Assembly (NCBI RefSeq): GCF_032118995.1
Contig: NC_092651.1
Location: forward strand, 23,234,349-23,298,348
DNA: 64,000 nt
Direction: 5' to 3'
DNA from: Asterias amurensis
Lineage: Eukaryota > Echinodermata > Asteroidea > Forcipulatida > Asteriidae
Shown: positions 61,490-64,000 of the stretch, piece by piece
How positions within the stretch are numbered: the stretch's first letter is position 1
Layout: every line of letters begins with the position of its first letter
Notes under the pieces: model-generated
What the model was told of the DNA's origin: nothing
The model's input: only the letters and a program-made list of their open reading frames with translations
Databases searched by the model: none
Made by a program: the position numbers and the translations under genes

Positions 61490-61848
61490 GTAAGGCACTG
61501 GACACTATTGGTAATTACTCAAAATAATTATTATAACAAAACCTCACTTGGTATGAGTAATGAGGAGAGGTTGATTAAAACATTGTGAGAAACGGCTCCC
61601 TCTGAAGTAACGTATTTTTCGAGATAGAAGTAATTTTCCACGAAGTTGATTTCGAGACCTCAGATTTAGAACTTGAGGACTCGAAATCAAGCATCAGAAA
61701 GCACACAACTTCGTGTGACAATGCTGTTTTTTCTTTCATTATTAATTGAGCTGAAATTTTCATAGGTTTGTTATTTTACGCATGTATTGAGATTCACCAA
61801 GTGAGAAGACTGGTCTTTGACAATTACCAATAGTGTCCAGTGTCTTTA
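61490..61848 (+). mobile_element. Family B MITE
   Basis: AAGGCACTGGACACTATTGG to CCAATAGTGTCCAGTGTCTT. It adjoins an inverted relative at 61849-62210. Confidence 0.85.
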
Positions 61849-62210
61849 AATGAACTGGACACCTTTGGTAATAATTCTCAAAGACTGGTATTCTCACTTT
61901 ATGTATCCCAACATATGCATTTAATAACAAATCTGTGAACACTTGGACTCAATTGGTCATCGAAGTTGCTATATTGCAAGAAAATTATGAAAAAACCCGC
62001 AAAATGTGTGTGATATCAGATGCCTAAAAAAAGACTTCAGGCCTGAAGTCTTTTTATATTAGAGTGAGAAAAAAACTCTTTAAAAAAAGTACGTTACTTC
62101 CGAGAGAGCCGTTTCTCACGATGTTTATCAACAGCTCTTGCTTGTAACCAAGTAAGTTTTTATGCTAACAATTTCTTTGAGTATTTACCAATAGTGTCCA
62201 GTGCCTTCAA
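61849..62210 (-). mobile_element. Family B-like MITE, opposite orientation
   Basis: AACTGGACACCTTTGGTAAT at the left and CCAATAGTGTCCAGTGCCTT at the right, with an internal GACTTCAGGCCTGAAGTC palindrome. Confidence 0.8.
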
Positions 62211-63060
62211 GTGATAGAAATGTAAATTCATAAATTTGTCTCTTGTTTTTTATTTTTGGTAAAAGCCTTGAAATAACCTGAAGTTAAATGTATTTACATC
62301 ATTGGTAGAGCGGACACTAAGGCAGTGCTCATGTTTTGGGAAACCAACCAATTTTGGTTGTAATGTTTTACTCATTTATTTTATGTTTAATTAATTAATT
62401 TTAAGTAACTGTTCTCCTCCCTGTAAGAGTGTACAGTACTTCTCCCTCTCAGTTTTTCTGTGTAAGATTCAGGCAATTTTAAATAGTAATGTAATGTTTT
62501 ACTCCAAATTTTTTAACTATGTAACTGTTCATGTAATTCTGCTGCTGGCAGCGAATTGAATAGAATTTTAATAAACCATTGAATGAAATGAACCATCCTA
62601 CATAAACCTGTGCAAAGTGGAGCTCAATCGTGTGAGAGTCAGGAGAAAAAGAGTTACAAACCATGTTAAATTTGTATCATGTGAACACATTTTCTTAAAT
62701 TTTTGATTGTAACGACCGTATTCATCTGTTGCGTTCTTCATTAGGTTTTCAGACACAGTTTGCTGGAATATGACTTCATTTCATAGGGAAATATTTCACA
62801 GGAAAACATTAACTCGGTTAGCTATCACGTTTATAAATAATTTTCTTACAACGGCCAAAAGGAAGGATGCCTGTAACCACCAATAGCCTCCCAACATAAT
62901 AACATTTTACCCGTTAAAACATTGCAGAATTGTGTTCTTATGTTATGTTGCCAATGTCGTTTGGGCAACTCGTGTCCCTTGCGAGTTCATTGATTTATTT
63001 CATGATTGGCAATCATTGCGCACTCTTTAATGGGTGCAATCAAACCAAATAGATCATGTA
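62211..63060. other. Spacer or intron, no clear feature
   Basis: AT-rich; a possible retroelement 3' end near 62540-62595 (AATAGAATTTTAATAAACCA). No supported exon. Confidence 0.4.
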
Positions 63061-63075
63061 TTGTTATTATTTCAG

Positions 63076-63126
63076 CATATCACATCTGCAACAGGTCTAC
63101 CCTCACAGTTGTTCCAGTCTGAGACC
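63076..63126 (+). CDS. Candidate next or terminal exon of the Ig receptor
   Basis: Acceptor TTATTATTTCAG, then in phase 1 after the last tail exon it reads AYHICNRSTLTVVPV and a stop. Only the splice motif and frame support it; a donor AACAG|GTCTAC inside is an alternative. Confidence 0.3.
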
Positions 63127-63229
63127 CTTATATTGGCCGCCATCTTTGATGAACTGTGCACGCGTGAAAGATTGAAGTCGTGCGCAGCACGCACTTTATT
63201 GTTCTACATCCAAGATGGTGGTCAATTGT

Positions 63230-64000
63230 GTATGGTTGTGTAGTTTCCCATTGACTTGTGTATGGTTGTGTAGTTCCCATTGAGTTGTGTATGGTTGTGT
63301 AGTTTCCCCTTGACTTGTGTATGGTTGTGTAGTTTCCCATTGACTTGTGTATGGTTGTGTAGTTCCCATTGAGTTGTGTATGGTTGTGTAGTTTCCCCTT
63401 GACTTGTGTATGGTTGTGTACTTTCCCATTGACTTGTGTATGGTTGTGTAGTTCCCATTGAGTTGTGTATGGTTGTGTAGTTTCCCCTTGACTTGTGTAT
63501 GGTTGTGTAGTTTCCCATTGACTTGTGTATGGTTGTGTAGTTTTCCATTGACTTGTGTATGGTTGTGTAGTTTCCCATTGAATTGTGTATGGTTGTGTAG
63601 TTTCCCATTGACTTGTGTATGGTTGGGTAGTTTTCCATTGACTTGTGTATGGTTGTGTAGTTTCCCATTGAATTGTGTATGGTTGTGTAGTTTCCCATTA
63701 ACTTGTGTATGGTTGTGTACTTTCCCATTGCATTGTGTATGGTTGTGTAGTTTCCTATTGACTTGTGTATGGTTGTGTAGTTTCCCATTAACTTGTGTAT
63801 GGTTGTGTAGTTTCCCATTGCATTGTGTATGGTTGTGTAGTTTCCTATTGACTTGTGTACGGTTGTGTAGTTTCCCATTGACTTGTGTATGGTTGTGTAG
63901 TTTCCCATTGACTTTTGTATGGTTGTTAAGTGTCCTACTGACTTGTGTATGGTTGTGTAGTTTCCCATTGACTTGTGTATGGTTGTGTAGTTTCCCATTA
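63230..64000. repeat. Minisatellite, 30-bp unit, runs off window
   Basis: About 25 copies of a GTGTATGGTTGTGTAG / TTTCCCATTGACTT unit, with a few 29-nt units near the left end. The minus strand is open through 63222-63998 (MGNYTTIHKS repeat) because the unit is 10 codons without a stop. Confidence 0.95.

Noticed and set aside
63222..63998. 258-codon repeat protein on the minus strand
   Set aside because: It lies wholly in a 30-bp minisatellite, where an open frame follows from unit length; no splice or start context supports a gene.

Overview
This is a window of animal nuclear DNA: intron-rich, AT-rich, and dense in short inverted-repeat elements, tRNA-derived SINEs and LINE pieces. The recognisable proteins and the repeat types fit a deuterostome invertebrate. 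I favour an echinoderm, perhaps a sea star, but this is inference from gene content and repeat style.

Layout. (1) Positions 1-18221, minus strand: most of TBCK (pseudokinase, TBC/Rab-GAP and rhodanese domains). I could place 19 coding exons with consistent splice phases at every junction but one; the last exon(s) lie off the left edge. Its introns hold many MITEs, a CR1-like LINE tail, two minisatellites and local exon duplications. (2) 22341-25453, plus strand: a two-exon gene with two FLYWCH zinc fingers and a MULE-type transposase domain. (3) 25454-30215: repeats only. (4) 30217-61427 and probably further, plus strand: a large immunoglobulin-superfamily receptor locus. (5) 61490-64000: MITEs and a 30-bp minisatellite running off the right edge.

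The most interesting object is the Ig locus. Five tandem cassettes each carry a conserved upstream block with an ETS-type motif, a signal-peptide exon and one V-type Ig exon. They lie upstream of a single set of shared exons: six Ig domains, one FN3, a 21-nt linker, a second FN3-like domain with a tetra-arginine site, a transmembrane helix and a cytoplasmic tail. All splice junctions from signal peptide to transmembrane exon are phase 1, so any V exon could join the first shared exon, or another V exon. The layout resembles alternative-first-exon clusters such as UGT1A or the clustered protocadherins, but with V domains that look like mosaics of each other. This makes it a candidate diversified recognition receptor.

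The array also records its own history. Shared and empty insertion sites show that cassettes 2 and 4 are sisters and that a two-cassette block was duplicated. A LINE of about 5 kb later split the cassette 4 promoter from its start codon. V5 has lost a conserved cysteine and its frame through a 5-nt deletion, and shared Ig exon 4 carries one extra base.
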